From positions 1 through 64,000 of the forward strand of contig CAZBUJ010000018.1 in the NCBI GenBank assembly GCA_964495075.1: a DNA stretch of 64,000 bases. The letters are read 5' to 3'. The position numbers were made by a program, and so were the translations under genes. Numbering within the stretch: the stretch's first letter is position 1; every line of letters starts with the position of its first letter. The notes beneath the pieces are model-generated. The model had not been told where the DNA came from. It saw nothing but the letters and a program-made list of their open reading frames with translations, and did not search any database. Origin of the DNA: JAFGJQ01 sp964495075. GTDB lineage: Bacteria > Planctomycetota > Phycisphaerae > UBA1845. Shown here piece by piece: positions 9,226-18,961 of the stretch.

Positions 9226-9369
9226 GACGGCTCCCGGTCACGTCGGCGGCGCCCCGCAGAGTGTAGCGTGGCTCGCCGCGAAATGACACCGGGCTCGCCC
9301 GACGCCCCCCGCCGCCGGAAGCGGGGCGCGCGGGTCACCATCCGACGGCCAGGTGTGATGGCCCGCCAC

Positions 9370-9399
9370 TTGCGAAATCGCCGGTGCGGCGGATAGAGT
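9370..9399 (+). promoter_or_regulatory. Candidate sigma-70 promoter of the polyferredoxin gene
   Basis: TTGCGA (9370-9375) and TAGAGT (9394-9399) are separated by 18 nt in the divergent region between ccsBA and the polyferredoxin gene, about 50 nt before its ATG. Each box matches the consensus at four of six positions. Confidence 0.35.
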
Positions 9400-9448
9400 T
9401 AGACGGGACGCTTGTCCGTTCCAACGGGTTGTCCACGACGAGAGGGAA

Positions 9449-11356
9449 ATGGGCTCCGCACCAAAGCGATGCAGTGCGCCGGCACGCGACGATCGCCCGG
9501 ACGTTTCCTTGCCGGTTCTGGACCCGTCCCACGCGGTGAAGGGCAAGGTGCGGTCGTCGCGCATGGAACCGCGGCGAGCCGCCGTGCTCGTCGCCGTTCA
9601 CCTGCTGATCGTCGGCCACGTCATCCACTACGTGGTGGCCGGACGCACCGTCTCTCCCATCGAGCCGTCGGAGTCGATGCAGACGCTGGAAACCGGTGCG
9701 ATCAACGCCGGCTTCCTCTTCTTCACGCTCGCCCTGGCCGGCACGCTGGTGTTCGGACGATTCGTCTGCGGTTGGGCATGCCATGTCGTGGCACTCCAGG
9801 ATCTGTGCGGCTGGATCATGCGAAAGCTGGGCGTTCGGCCGCGTCCGTTCCGCTCCCGCCTGCTGGTCTGGGTCCCACTGGGCGCCGCCCTGTACATGTT
9901 CGTCTGGCCGACCGTCTATCGATGCTATCGATGGATCGCCGGCACGCCGGAGACGGCGTTCCCCGGGTTCTCCTGGCACGTGACCACGACGGACTTCTGG
10001 CGCACGTTCCCGGGCGTCGCGGTGGCGGTTCCGTTCCTGCTGGTATGCGGATTCGCGGCCGTCTACTTCCTGGGCGCGAAGGGGTACTGCACCTACGCCT
10101 GCCCCTACGGCGGGTTCTTCGGCCTGGTGGACCGGTTCGCGCCGGGCAGCATCCGCGTCACCGATGCCTGCGATTCGTGCGGGCATTGCACGGCCACCTG
10201 CACCTCCAACGTGCGCGTGCATGCCGAAGTGCGGGACTACGGCATGGTGATCGATCCTGGCTGCATGAAGTGCCTCGATTGTGTCAGCGTCTGCCCGCAG
10301 AATGCGCTGTACTTCGGATTGGGGAGGCCCAGCATTGCCACCCGGGCCCGGACCGAGAGGCCGGCCGCCCCGCGATACGATCTGTCGTGGGGCGAGGAGG
10401 CCCTGATCGCCGTCGTCTTCCTGGGCTCGCTGCTGGCCGTCCGCGGCGTGTACGACGTCGTTCCGTTCTTGATGGCGCTGGGGCTGGCGGCCATCACGGC
10501 GTTCGCGGCCTGGAAGGCCGTCCGCCTCGTGAGCGGCCGAGACGCCGGCCTGCAGACTGTGCGACTCAAAACGGCCGGCCGTTACCGACCGGCCGGCGTC
10601 GTGTTCCTGGCCGGCACGGCAATACTCCTGCTCGTGGTCATCCATTCCGGTGTCATTCGGTATCATCGCTACCAGGGCCATCGGTGTTACGCCCGCACCG
10701 GCATACCGGAAGAGGTCGTGCTCGCGAACGAGGACTTCCGCGCTGACGTGACAGACGAGCTGCGCACCGCGGTGCGTGAGGGCCAGAGGCATTTGCGCAT
10801 GTGCGATGCGTGGGGCCTGGTCATTACGGTGGACGTGCCGATGCAGCTCGCATGGTTCGCGCTGCTCGACGGCCGGCGCGACGACGCGGTGGAATACCTG
10901 ACGCAGGCCGCAAGGCTCGCGGACGCCGACTGGCGAATTCACTACTACCTCGGCAGTGTGCTCTATGCGGACGGGCGATTCAAAGCGGCCATCATTGCGC
11001 TGCGCCGTTCTCTCGCCGACAATGCGGCCTGCGCTGAAGCGCGATACAAACTCGGCAATGCCCTCGCCGCGTCGGGCGACTTGCCCGGCGCGATCGCCCA
11101 ATGGACGCGCCTGTTGGAGTCCCAACCCCGCTTCCCGTCGGTCCGGCACAATCTTGCCGGTGCCCTGCGAGAGCAAGGGCGCCTGACGGACGCCGTGCAG
11201 CAATACGAGCTGGCGTTGCGGCAGCAGCCGAACGAGGCCGACACCCATTTCCAACTGGGCGTGACGCTTTCGATGATGGACCGACCCGAGCAAGCGGCTC
11301 GTCACTTCCGTCGGGCCGTCGAACTCGATCCCGCCTACCGGCGATTCCTCGAATAA
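9449..11356 (+). CDS. NapH-like polyferredoxin membrane protein with C-terminal TPR domain
   Basis: The predicted protein is an inner-membrane electron-transfer protein. Hydrophobic segments lie at about 43-65, 86-105, 138-156, 188-210, 317-332 and 385-405. CGWACHVVALQDLCGW (about 108-122) and GYCTYACPYGG (about 212-222) are the paired cysteine motifs of NapH/CcoG-type proteins. Two 4Fe-4S motifs follow: C241, C244, C247, C251 and C272, C275, C278, C282. Residues about 480-635 are TPR repeats (for example LYADGRFKAAIIALRRSL and YELALRQQPNEADTHFQLG). The ATG has a nearby AGAGGG. Divergence from ccsBA suggests a role in cytochrome maturation or quinol-linked electron supply, but this is inference. 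Confidence 0.8.
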   Translation: MGSAPKRCSAPARDDRPDVSLPVLDPSHAVKGKVRSSRMEPRRAAVLVAVHLLIVGHVIHYVVAGRTVSPIEPSESMQTLETGAINAGFLFFTLALAGTLVFGRFVCGWACHVVALQDLCGWIMRKLGVRPRPFRSRLLVWVPLGAALYMFVWPTVYRCYRWIAGTPETAFPGFSWHVTTTDFWRTFPGVAVAVPFLLVCGFAAVYFLGAKGYCTYACPYGGFFGLVDRFAPGSIRVTDACDSCGHCTATCTSNVRVHAEVRDYGMVIDPGCMKCLDCVSVCPQNALYFGLGRPSIATRARTERPAAPRYDLSWGEEALIAVVFLGSLLAVRGVYDVVPFLMALGLAAITAFAAWKAVRLVSGRDAGLQTVRLKTAGRYRPAGVVFLAGTAILLLVVIHSGVIRYHRYQGHRCYARTGIPEEVVLANEDFRADVTDELRTAVREGQRHLRMCDAWGLVITVDVPMQLAWFALLDGRRDDAVEYLTQAARLADADWRIHYYLGSVLYADGRFKAAIIALRRSLADNAACAEARYKLGNALAASGDLPGAIAQWTRLLESQPRFPSVRHNLAGALREQGRLTDAVQQYELALRQQPNEADTHFQLGVTLSMMDRPEQAARHFRRAVELDPAYRRFLE

Positions 11357-11865
11357 CCCGCCCGCCCGGCGCGCGATTCCCCGCACGGCTTCGTGCCAGA
11401 CCTCACCAACTCAACGCCGGGGCCGCGGCACTCCGTGATGTACTTCACGAGCCGCCCGCCTCCGCCGTACGCCCGCCGCGACACCGAACGCCGGCGGGTC
11501 GGTCACGCTCGTCGCCGATTCGACACCCGCGCAGTGCCGTTCGATGACGCTCGTAAGATCGTCTCAGATTAGCGACAACAATCGCGATTTTGCGTCTTGT
11601 GCTTGAAACACAATGACGAAGTGGATAGGCTCAAGTGGTCGGGTCATGCATCAGTGATGCTACAACATACCATCGCGATGGCTTCGGAATGAGACAAATC
11701 GCGTCTCGTGCTGGCGATGCGGGTCGGAGGGCACGGGGGCGCTATCTCCAGGGTACCTGAATTGCACGTGGCTGGGAATCCGGACGGACAGGTGGAGCGA
11801 TTCGCGTGAAACACAGCCCCGGTCGGCCGTGGGGTCGCCACGGGGTGCTGGAGTGGAGGAATCCA
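11357..11865 (+). other. Gap between polyferredoxin and secreted propeller gene; possible promoter
   Basis: I see no coding gene in these 509 bases. A possible sigma-70 promoter is TTGAAA at 11603-11608 with TAGGCT at 11626-11631 (17-nt spacer). It would leave a leader of about 230 nt before the next gene. The stretch around 11570-11700 is less GC-rich than its surroundings. Confidence 0.35.
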
Positions 11866-14800
11866 ATGCGCAGAGATCGGAGCACGATACTGGGAGCGTG
11901 GTTGGTCGTGGCGGCGGTGTGCCCCTTGGTGTCACAGGCCGAAACGACTTGGCGGATCGATGAAGGGTACACCGTTGTCACTTTCGATGGGGTTCGCCTG
12001 CACGAGCTTGGATTGACGGTGTCAGACGGTTCGATGGCCGGTGCGGCGCGGATCTCGGGCGTCGCCCAGACGTACGAGTTCGCCGTCGACGGGGACTCGA
12101 CACTGAGCTTTACCACGGAACGGGGTCTGCCGCGTTACTCGCTGGGCGGCGAGGTCGGCCACGTGCTGCGTCTGCGGTTCACCAGCGCCGACGGGAAATG
12201 GTCGGACGCGTCGCTCACGCTCGGCATCGCGGAAGGCACGTTCGACGCCGAGTCGTTGGCGGACGCCGGGGTGTCCACGCGGGGCGAGCCGGGCCTCGAA
12301 TTGCGGCGGATGAAGGCGGCGGTCGACGCGGTCGCCCAGCGGCTCCTGATCGAGGGTTTGCACGTCGCGATCTCGAAAGAACTGGCGACCGCGCTGGGTC
12401 GGCCGGAACTGGTCGACGAGGTGATCGGGTCGTTCGAGTCCGAGATCGGGCTGGAGTGGACCGGCGGCGATGATCCCCTCGAGCCCATCGGTGACGAAGA
12501 CGGCGGGCTGCGGACCGACTGTGGTCGTCCCGGCGGTCCGGACGTCATCGTGGGTGAGCTGATCGATATTACGAACTACAGCAGCCTGGACGGCATTGAG
12601 GCCTTCGCCGTCGGGACGACGTCGTGCAACGTCGGTGACGAGAACCTGCTCTGGATCTCCAGCACGAATGAGCACCCGGTGATCGGGCAGCACATGTACC
12701 GGCTCAAGGATGACCGGTTCGAGCAGATCGGGCTGAGCTGGCTCAAGCACGGATTCACCGCTCTGACCCAGGATGCCTGTGGATGCGGCTGCAGCGGCGA
12801 GGGCGGCAGCGTGCTCGGCGTCGGCTGCTCCGACCCCTATTGCTGCGGGCTGAACGGCAACCAGAATCGGCTCGGTCCGAGGTCGGAAGTCAATGCGTAC
12901 ACCGGGTACTTCGACTATCCGTGGATCCTTCGCGGGGATGAGGGCGATTGCGGTTCCTCCTGCACCTCCACCTACAAGCGGCTTCAGGTGCACATCACCG
13001 ACCTCGATCCGGACCAGGACGGCGGCGGGGAGTATTTCGTCGAAGGGCACTACGTGACCGCCGACGATGCGTTGGCCGGCCATGGCGAGAACAACGCCTC
13101 CTACCGCCCGATCACGATCAGCGGGAGTGGCTCAGCGTGGGATGCCAGCCTGGCCGGCACCACGCAGCGCGAACAGGCCGCCGTTCGGGCCTGGCAGGAC
13201 ACCGACCCGTCCGTCGTGGAAACGGATATCCACATCCCCGACGAGGGCCTGCTGATTCTCGCCGCGAAGGCGACCGATCTCGGTGGCGGCATGTATCACT
13301 ACGAGTACGCTCTGCAGAACCTCAACTCGGATCGGAGCGTCGGCTCGTTCTCCGTGCCAGTCGGCACCGATGCCGTCGTCGAGAACATCGGCTTCCACGA
13401 CGTGGATTACCACAGCGGGGAGCCGTGGGACGGAACCGACTGGCCGACCACCTTCGTCGGCGGCACGCTCGGGTGGGCCACCCAGGACCACGACGAAAAC
13501 CCCGATGCGAACGCGTTGCGGTGGGGCACGATCTACAACTTCCGGTTCGATGCCGACGCACCGCCGACGACAACGACCGTCACCCTCGGCCTGTTCAGGC
13601 CGGGAACCCCGTCGCAGGTGACGGCGGAGATCCTCGGACCGGCCACGGGTCCGCTGGATTGCAACGAGAACGGGATTCCCGACGACCAGGACATCGCCGA
13701 GGGGCGGAGCCAGGACTGCAACGGCAATGGCATCCCGGACGAGTGCGAAACGTTCCTGCCCCAGCCGATGAAGGCGGTCGAGATCGCCTCCGGGCTGAGC
13801 CAGCCGGTGGGCGTGTACGCCGCGCCGGAAGACGATTCAGGCCGGTTGTTCATCATCGAGCAGGGCGGGCGGATCAAAATCTGGCAGGGCGGCGAAGTGC
13901 AGGTCACCCCGTTCCTTGACGTGAGCGGGCTCATTTCGGCCGGGGGCGAGCGCGGCTTGCTCGGCCTGGCGTTCCACCCCGACTACAACACCAACGGGCA
14001 GTTCTACATCAACTACACGAATACGAGCGGGAATACCGTGATCGCGGAGTATCTGGTCTCCGAGGATCCGGACGTGGCCGACCCCAGCAGCGCCGTGATC
14101 CTGAAGACAATCGTCCAGGACTTCGCCAATCACAACGGCGGGAACCTCGTGTTCGGCAGGGACGGCATGCTCTACGTCGGCATGGGCGACGGCGGCAGCG
14201 GTGGCGACCCCAACAACCGGGCCCAGAACCCGCAGTCGCTGTTGGGCAAGATGCTTCGCCTGGACGTCGACGCCGGGCCGGACTACATCCCGGCCGACAA
14301 CCCCTTCGTGGATGATCCGACCACGCTCGATGAGATCTGGGCCCTCGGCGTGCGAAACCCCTGGCGGTTCAGCTTCGACCGGCTTACCGGCGACCTGTAC
14401 ATCGGTGACGTGGGCCAGAACGCGCACGAGGAGATCGACTTCCAGCCCGCCGACAGCACCGGTGGTGAGAACTACGGCTGGCGTTGCTATGAAGGTGATT
14501 TCGAGTACAACCCGTCGGGCTGCGAAGGGCCCGAGGCCTACGTCTTCCCTATCAAGGACGTGCCGCACACCGGCGGCGTATGCTCGATCACGGGCGGATT
14601 CGTCTATCGCGGTTGCGCGATGCCGGAACTGTCCGGAACCTACTTCTATTCCGATTACTGTGCGGACCGGATCTGGACCTTCCGCTATGTGGACGGCGAG
14701 GTGACCGACGAGCAGGACGTGACGGCGGAGTTGACCTCGGAAACCGGAACCATTCCGGCGGTCGTTTCGTTTGGCGAGGACAATGACGGCGAGCTGTACT

Positions 14801-16167
14801 TCGTCAGCCTCGCCGGCGGCGTCTACAAGATCGTACCGGACGTCAGCGGCCCCGTCTGCGGGAACGGCGTTATCGAGGAGGGCGAGCAGTGTGATCCGCC
14901 GGATGGCATGACCTGCGACGACCAGTGCCAGTTCATCGAGTGCACGGTGCAGATGTTCGAGGATCACTTTGAGAGCGACCTTGGCTGGACGGTGGAGAAC
15001 ATCGACCTGACCGACGGTGCCTGGGAACGGGGCGTGCCCGCCGGCGACGGCAGCCGCGGCGACCCCACCGAGGACTTCGACGGGAGCGGCCAGTGCTACC
15101 TGACCGGCAACCGTCTGGGCAACTCCGACGTGGACGGCGGACCGACCATCCTGACCTCGCCCACCATCGACCTGTCGGCGGACGACATCACACTCCGATA
15201 CGCCTACTGGTACTACAACGATGATGACGACCCGGAAGACTATCTGAGGGTCGAGGTGTCGACCGACGACGGTGACACCTGGGTCGAGGTGGCGCTCCAC
15301 CAGGAGTCGATGCAGCAGTGGCGCACGAACTCGGTCTTCCTGGACGATTTCGTCACGCCCACGTCCGGGACCCGGATCCGGTTCACGACCATCGACAACC
15401 CCAACGACACCGTGCTCGAGGCGGCGGTGGATGCCATCCTCATTCGTCGCGAATGCGATGACTGTAACAACAATGGGGTCGACGACGAGCAGGACATCGC
15501 CGACGGCACGAGCCAGGACTGCAATGGAAACGGCATTCCGGATGAATGCGACACCGCGCCCGGTGGCGCCAGCGAGGATTGCGACGGCGGGGTGGTCGGT
15601 GTGATCGAGGACGGGGCGACCCTGTTCGGCATCTGGTGCTTCGGCTGTCACAACGACGACGGGAGCGGTGGTCCGGAGTTCCCGGGCCCGGACATCCGCA
15701 ACAAGAGCCGCCGCGAGATCTGGACCAAGCTGCTGCCGCCGACCGATCACCCGGGCGGGGCCCACCCCGAGTTCACCGACCAGGACTTCGCGAATCTCGA
15801 GGCCTTCCTCGCGGACTTCGGCAGCCGCGGTCGACCCGATCGTATCCCCGACGAGTGCCAGGATCTCGAGGACTGCAACAGCAACGGAATCGCCGACGGG
15901 TGTGATCTGGAGGCCGGCACCATGGTGGACCTCGATTACGACGGCATCCCCGACCAGTGCCAGGCGCTGATCGGCGACATCGATAACAACGGCGCCGTCG
16001 ACCTGGTGGACTACGCGCTGTTTGCCTCGTGCATCATGGGGCCCGAGCAGCCAGGCCCGCCGCCCAACTGCCTGCCGGAGTGGTGGCAGCGGTCCGACAT
16101 TGACAATGATGACGACGTCGATGAGGGGGACTTCTCGGTCTTCCAGGAGGTCTTCCCCACCAACTGA
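11866..16167 (+). CDS. Secreted multidomain protein: glucose/sorbosone dehydrogenase-like propeller, cytochrome c-like domain, dockerin-like end
   Basis: The start ATG 11866 has GGAGG six nt upstream and is followed by a signal peptide (ILGAWLVVAAVCPLVSQA). It gives 1433 residues. Residues about 25-590 are unassigned. DCNxNGIPD-type repeats occur at about 598, 613, 1200, 1215 and later. Residues about 635-990 match the soluble glucose/sorbosone dehydrogenase (PQQ-type) propeller, with GLAFHPDYNTNGQFYINY, MGDGGSGGDPNN and IWALGVRNPWRFSFD. A Cys-rich CGNGVIEEGEQCDPP repeat (DUF4215-like) follows, then a jellyroll-like segment from about 1025. A class I haem-binding motif CFGCH is at 1258-1262. 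The end is a dockerin-like GDIDNNGAVDLVDYALFASC and SDIDNDDDVDEGDF. A perfect terminator follows. It is probably an extracellular redox or binding protein; substrate unknown. Confidence 0.85.
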   Translation: MRRDRSTILGAWLVVAAVCPLVSQAETTWRIDEGYTVVTFDGVRLHELGLTVSDGSMAGAARISGVAQTYEFAVDGDSTLSFTTERGLPRYSLGGEVGHVLRLRFTSADGKWSDASLTLGIAEGTFDAESLADAGVSTRGEPGLELRRMKAAVDAVAQRLLIEGLHVAISKELATALGRPELVDEVIGSFESEIGLEWTGGDDPLEPIGDEDGGLRTDCGRPGGPDVIVGELIDITNYSSLDGIEAFAVGTTSCNVGDENLLWISSTNEHPVIGQHMYRLKDDRFEQIGLSWLKHGFTALTQDACGCGCSGEGGSVLGVGCSDPYCCGLNGNQNRLGPRSEVNAYTGYFDYPWILRGDEGDCGSSCTSTYKRLQVHITDLDPDQDGGGEYFVEGHYVTADDALAGHGENNASYRPITISGSGSAWDASLAGTTQREQAAVRAWQDTDPSVVETDIHIPDEGLLILAAKATDLGGGMYHYEYALQNLNSDRSVGSFSVPVGTDAVVENIGFHDVDYHSGEPWDGTDWPTTFVGGTLGWATQDHDENPDANALRWGTIYNFRFDADAPPTTTTVTLGLFRPGTPSQVTAEILGPATGPLDCNENGIPDDQDIAEGRSQDCNGNGIPDECETFLPQPMKAVEIASGLSQPVGVYAAPEDDSGRLFIIEQGGRIKIWQGGEVQVTPFLDVSGLISAGGERGLLGLAFHPDYNTNGQFYINYTNTSGNTVIAEYLVSEDPDVADPSSAVILKTIVQDFANHNGGNLVFGRDGMLYVGMGDGGSGGDPNNRAQNPQSLLGKMLRLDVDAGPDYIPADNPFVDDPTTLDEIWALGVRNPWRFSFDRLTGDLYIGDVGQNAHEEIDFQPADSTGGENYGWRCYEGDFEYNPSGCEGPEAYVFPIKDVPHTGGVCSITGGFVYRGCAMPELSGTYFYSDYCADRIWTFRYVDGEVTDEQDVTAELTSETGTIPAVVSFGEDNDGELYFVSLAGGVYKIVPDVSGPVCGNGVIEEGEQCDPPDGMTCDDQCQFIECTVQMFEDHFESDLGWTVENIDLTDGAWERGVPAGDGSRGDPTEDFDGSGQCYLTGNRLGNSDVDGGPTILTSPTIDLSADDITLRYAYWYYNDDDDPEDYLRVEVSTDDGDTWVEVALHQESMQQWRTNSVFLDDFVTPTSGTRIRFTTIDNPNDTVLEAAVDAILIRRECDDCNNNGVDDEQDIADGTSQDCNGNGIPDECDTAPGGASEDCDGGVVGVIEDGATLFGIWCFGCHNDDGSGGPEFPGPDIRNKSRREIWTKLLPPTDHPGGAHPEFTDQDFANLEAFLADFGSRGRPDRIPDECQDLEDCNSNGIADGCDLEAGTMVDLDYDGIPDQCQALIGDIDNNGAVDLVDYALFASCIMGPEQPGPPPNCLPEWWQRSDIDNDDDVDEGDFSVFQEVFPTN

Positions 16168-16195
16168 CGCCCGCGACGTTATCCGCGTAACCACC

Positions 16196-16232
16196 AAGCC
16201 CCGTCCGCTCATGCCGAGCGGACGGGGCTTTT
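16196..16232 (+). terminator. Strong intrinsic terminator after the propeller gene
   Basis: A perfect 15-bp stem (16196-16210 with 16216-16230) and a 5-nt loop begin 29 bases after the stop codon. The arm ends AA/TT, giving a short T run. Confidence 0.85.
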
Positions 16233-16243
16233 CCGTAAGGGTT

Positions 16244-16549
16244 ATGGAGGCGGTCGCGCTCTTTGACGAGCTGATCGTGGAGAGCCGTGCGGCGCCCGCC
16301 CCGTGGCCGGACTACGTGCCCGTGTTCGAGGGCGGCCTCGGCAAGGGCTTGACCGGCCTGGAGCGCCACGAAGAAGCGGAACAACACCTGCTGGCCGCCT
16401 ACCGGACCCGGTCGGCCGCCGCCGGCGATGACGACGGCGACGTCCGCCGCTATCTCGAGTGGCTGGCCGAACTCTACGAAGCCTGGGGCAAGCCCGACAA
16501 GGCTCGAGAATGTCGTGCCAGAGAATTGACACCGGCGCCGGCCGGGTAG
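16244..16549 (+). pseudogene. Remnant of a TPR tail like those of planctomycete Ser/Thr kinases
   Basis: This is a 101-residue open frame starting just after a terminator. Its sequence (LTGLERHEEAEQHLLAAY, then YLEWLAELYEAWGKPDKARE) closely resembles the last TPR pair at the C-terminus of large planctomycete protein kinases. No kinase domain, promoter or ribosome-binding site precedes it. It may be a decayed 3' end or a small free-standing TPR protein; the former seems likelier. Confidence 0.5.
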
Positions 16550-16647
16550 CGGTCACGCGTGCGGCCCACGCAACAAGGCGGGCAGGGCGTTCCGACTCGT
16601 ACGCTTGCGGTCCTGACTCGTCCGCCGGGTGGCGGCCGCCGGATTGC

Positions 16648-17760
16648 CTATCGCGACACGGACGACGGCGTGTGCGGCATCTTGAAGTACTCGGCCACCG
16701 CCGCGTTGGTCAGTTTGCCGAGCTCCATGTCGATGCCCGCGGCCAGCCCCGGGTCGGCCTTGCACGCCGCCTGGTAGCCCTTGTTCGCTAGGGCGATCGC
16801 GTACGGCAGCGTGGCGTTCGTCAACGCGATCGTCGAGGTGCGGCAGCACGCCCCGGGCATGTTGGCCACCCCGTAGTGCACCACCCCGTCGACCACGTAC
16901 GTGGGGTCATCGTGGGTGGTGGGGCGAATCGTCTCGCAACAGCCGCCCTGGTCCACGCCGACGTCGACGATCACCGAGCCCGGCTTCATCAGCGACAAGT
17001 ACTCCTTCCGGATCAGAATGGGGCAACGCGCGCCGGGGATCAGCACCGCACCGACCACCAGGTCGGCCGAGCGGAGCAGCTTGCGGATGTTGTATTGATT
17101 GCTGTAGATCGTGTCGACGTTGGCCGGCATGACGTCGTCGAGGTACCGCAGCCGGTCGAGGTCGATGTCCAGCACGTAGACGTGGGCGCCCAGGCCGGCC
17201 GCGATCTTCGCCGCGGCCGTCCCCACCACGCCACCCCCTAAAATCAGAACCTCGGCCGGTGCGACACCCGGTACGCCCCCGAGCAGAATGCCACGCCCCA
17301 TCATCGGGCGTTCGAGGTACTTGGCACCCTCCTGGATACTCATCTTGCCCGCCACTTCGCTCATCGGCGTCAGCAAGGGAAGGCGGCCGAGCTCGTCGGT
17401 GATCGTTTCGTACGCGATGCATACCGACTTGGTGGCCAGGCAGCCCTCCGTGAGGTCCCGGCTGGCGGCGAAGTGGAAGTAGGTGAACATGACCTGGCCT
17501 TCCCGCATCATCGCCCATTCCGCCGCCTGTGGCTCCTTGACCTTGATGATCATCTCCGCCTGGTCGAATACCTCCTTCGGCGTGCCGACGATCTTCGCGC
17601 CAGCCGCGATGTACTCCTCGTTGGTCAGCCCGGAGCCGGCGCCCGCGTCCCGCTCCACCAGCACCTCATGCCCGTTGTGAGTGAGTTCCTCAACGCCGGC
17701 CGGCGTCATGCTCACCCGGTATTCGTGCGTCTTGATCTCCGTGGGGATTCCAATGATCAT
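16648..17760 (-). CDS. ald: Alanine dehydrogenase
   Basis: The enzyme interconverts L-alanine and pyruvate with ammonia and NAD. The N-terminus MIIGIPTEIKTHEYRVSMTP, the substrate region IIKVKEPQ and FTYFHFAAS, and the Rossmann stretch VLILGGGVVGTAAAKIAAGLGAHV are all present. So is VGAVLIPGARCPILIRKEYL. At 370 residues it has the usual length. ATG 17760 was chosen because the N-terminus then matches the family; a GTG at 17778 would add six residues. It is monocistronic, with an 811-nt region upstream. Confidence 0.95.
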   Translation of the reverse strand: MIIGIPTEIKTHEYRVSMTPAGVEELTHNGHEVLVERDAGAGSGLTNEEYIAAGAKIVGTPKEVFDQAEMIIKVKEPQAAEWAMMREGQVMFTYFHFAASRDLTEGCLATKSVCIAYETITDELGRLPLLTPMSEVAGKMSIQEGAKYLERPMMGRGILLGGVPGVAPAEVLILGGGVVGTAAAKIAAGLGAHVYVLDIDLDRLRYLDDVMPANVDTIYSNQYNIRKLLRSADLVVGAVLIPGARCPILIRKEYLSLMKPGSVIVDVGVDQGGCCETIRPTTHDDPTYVVDGVVHYGVANMPGACCRTSTIALTNATLPYAIALANKGYQAACKADPGLAAGIDMELGKLTNAAVAEYFKMPHTPSSVSR

Positions 17761-18571
17761 CGAAGGCGTACTCCACAAATGGGTTGTGATCGTCCGACCG
17801 CGGTGTGCAGGTTGGCGGACGCTGCTGCCGGGAGTCGTCTCTCGTTCTGGCCATTATCCCGTACCGCTGGGACGGGCAGAAAGGCAACCTGTCTTCCGGT
17901 TGCAACCCTGGTGCGCGAGGTGGCGAGTGCGCCTCGCCGGTAGTCAAGTCAGCCTAGCAATTGCCAAAAACGGGGTCAAGACCGACGGTCAGTGACCACG
18001 GGCGTCAGCCAATGCCGAGTCACGCGCGCACCATGCCCCGGTGACGGGCGACTCTCTCTTCCGACGGCCGTCCGCTTCGACAATGTCCGCGATGCCCACG
18101 GACCCGTAGCGCACCTGCGCCGAGCAAAGAGCCGGCCCGCCGCCGCGAATCACGCGCGCCGAACGGCACCAACGGCAACCACCAGGCTGAAGGGATCATA
18201 TGTTCTCCGCGGAACCGTCAGTGCGGCCGGCCGGTTCCCGCCCGATTCGCCGAGGCAACCAACCCGATGATGGCACCACCCGCCGGACCGCGGACCGCGG
18301 CCCGGACAACCAAAGGCCGCGACGGAAACATCTTGAGCCACCCGGAAATAAAGAAACACTTTGTATTGCTTGTCCAGACTTCTCAATGTATACTTCAATA
18401 ATGTATTCTACACTTTCCTGCATGCCTGTCTGCGCGGTACGGCGTTGGCCGCAAGGGTATCGGGACATGGGCCAAGGAGATTCGGAGCGATAATACACCG
18501 GTATGTTCTGGTGACCGATGTTGAGGGTGTACGTGACTACGATCACTGGGGACTAGCGCGAGCGACACGTC
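17761..18571. other. 811-nt intergenic region upstream of ald and the response regulator
   Basis: No convincing gene is present. The half next to ald carries a short hairpin (GGCGAG-loop-CTCGCC on the minus strand near 17923-17939) that could lie in its leader. The other half contains an unusually AT-rich patch around 18340-18420 that includes the promoter reported separately. Confidence 0.4.
18365..18393 (+). promoter_or_regulatory. Candidate sigma-70 promoter of the response-regulator gene
   Basis: TTGCTT (18365-18370) and TATACT (18388-18393) are separated by 17 nt within the AT-rich patch, about 180 nt upstream of the gene. Confidence 0.45.
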
Positions 18572-18961
18572 ATGCCGGAGTCCAGCCCCGTCAAAGTCCT
18601 TATCATCGACGATGAGCCGCTGGTGCTTTCGACTCTCCGCAATCTGCTCCTCGACGCCGGCTACTCCGTGACGGCTGTCGAACGCGGCGACGAGGCGTTG
18701 AGGACGGTCTCCCACGGGGACGCTGCCCCGGATTTGGCCTTACTGGACATGACCATCGGTGACATGGAGGCCCAGCTCGTCGTGGCCGGACTGCGAGCCG
18801 CCAGCCCGGAGATTCGCGTGCTGCTCACCAGCGGGTACCCCTACGACGACCACACCCATGAGGTCATCCAGAGCGGGGCCGACGGTTTTCTCCAGAAGCC
18901 GTTCCAGCCTTCCACGCTGCACCAGAAACTGCAACAGCTCCTCGGTCGCTCACCGGCGTAG
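18572..18961 (+). CDS. Single-domain response regulator (CheY-like receiver)
   Basis: The product is a 129-residue receiver domain without an output domain. The acidic pair D13-D14 (LIIDDEP), phosphoacceptor D59 (LALLDM), the switch Thr/Ser (VLLTSGY) and the conserved lysine (LQKPF) are all present. It probably acts by protein-protein interaction in a phosphorelay or in chemotaxis. No histidine kinase is adjacent, and the next gene encodes a permease 84 nt downstream. Confidence 0.9.
   Translation: MPESSPVKVLIIDDEPLVLSTLRNLLLDAGYSVTAVERGDEALRTVSHGDAAPDLALLDMTIGDMEAQLVVAGLRAASPEIRVLLTSGYPYDDHTHEVIQSGADGFLQKPFQPSTLHQKLQQLLGRSPA

Noticed and set aside
9335..11386. A 683-residue minus-strand open frame antisense to the polyferredoxin gene
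   Set aside because: It lacks motifs and is rich in Arg, Gly and Pro, as expected for a shadow frame in high-GC DNA; the opposite strand has clear Fe-S and TPR motifs.
13837..16212. A 791-residue minus-strand open frame antisense to the propeller gene
   Set aside because: Valine- and Arg-rich repetitive composition mirrors the codons of the real gene; there is no ribosome-binding site or domain.
17923..17939. A riboswitch upstream of ald
   Set aside because: Only a small 6-bp hairpin is visible and it does not match any riboswitch consensus I know.
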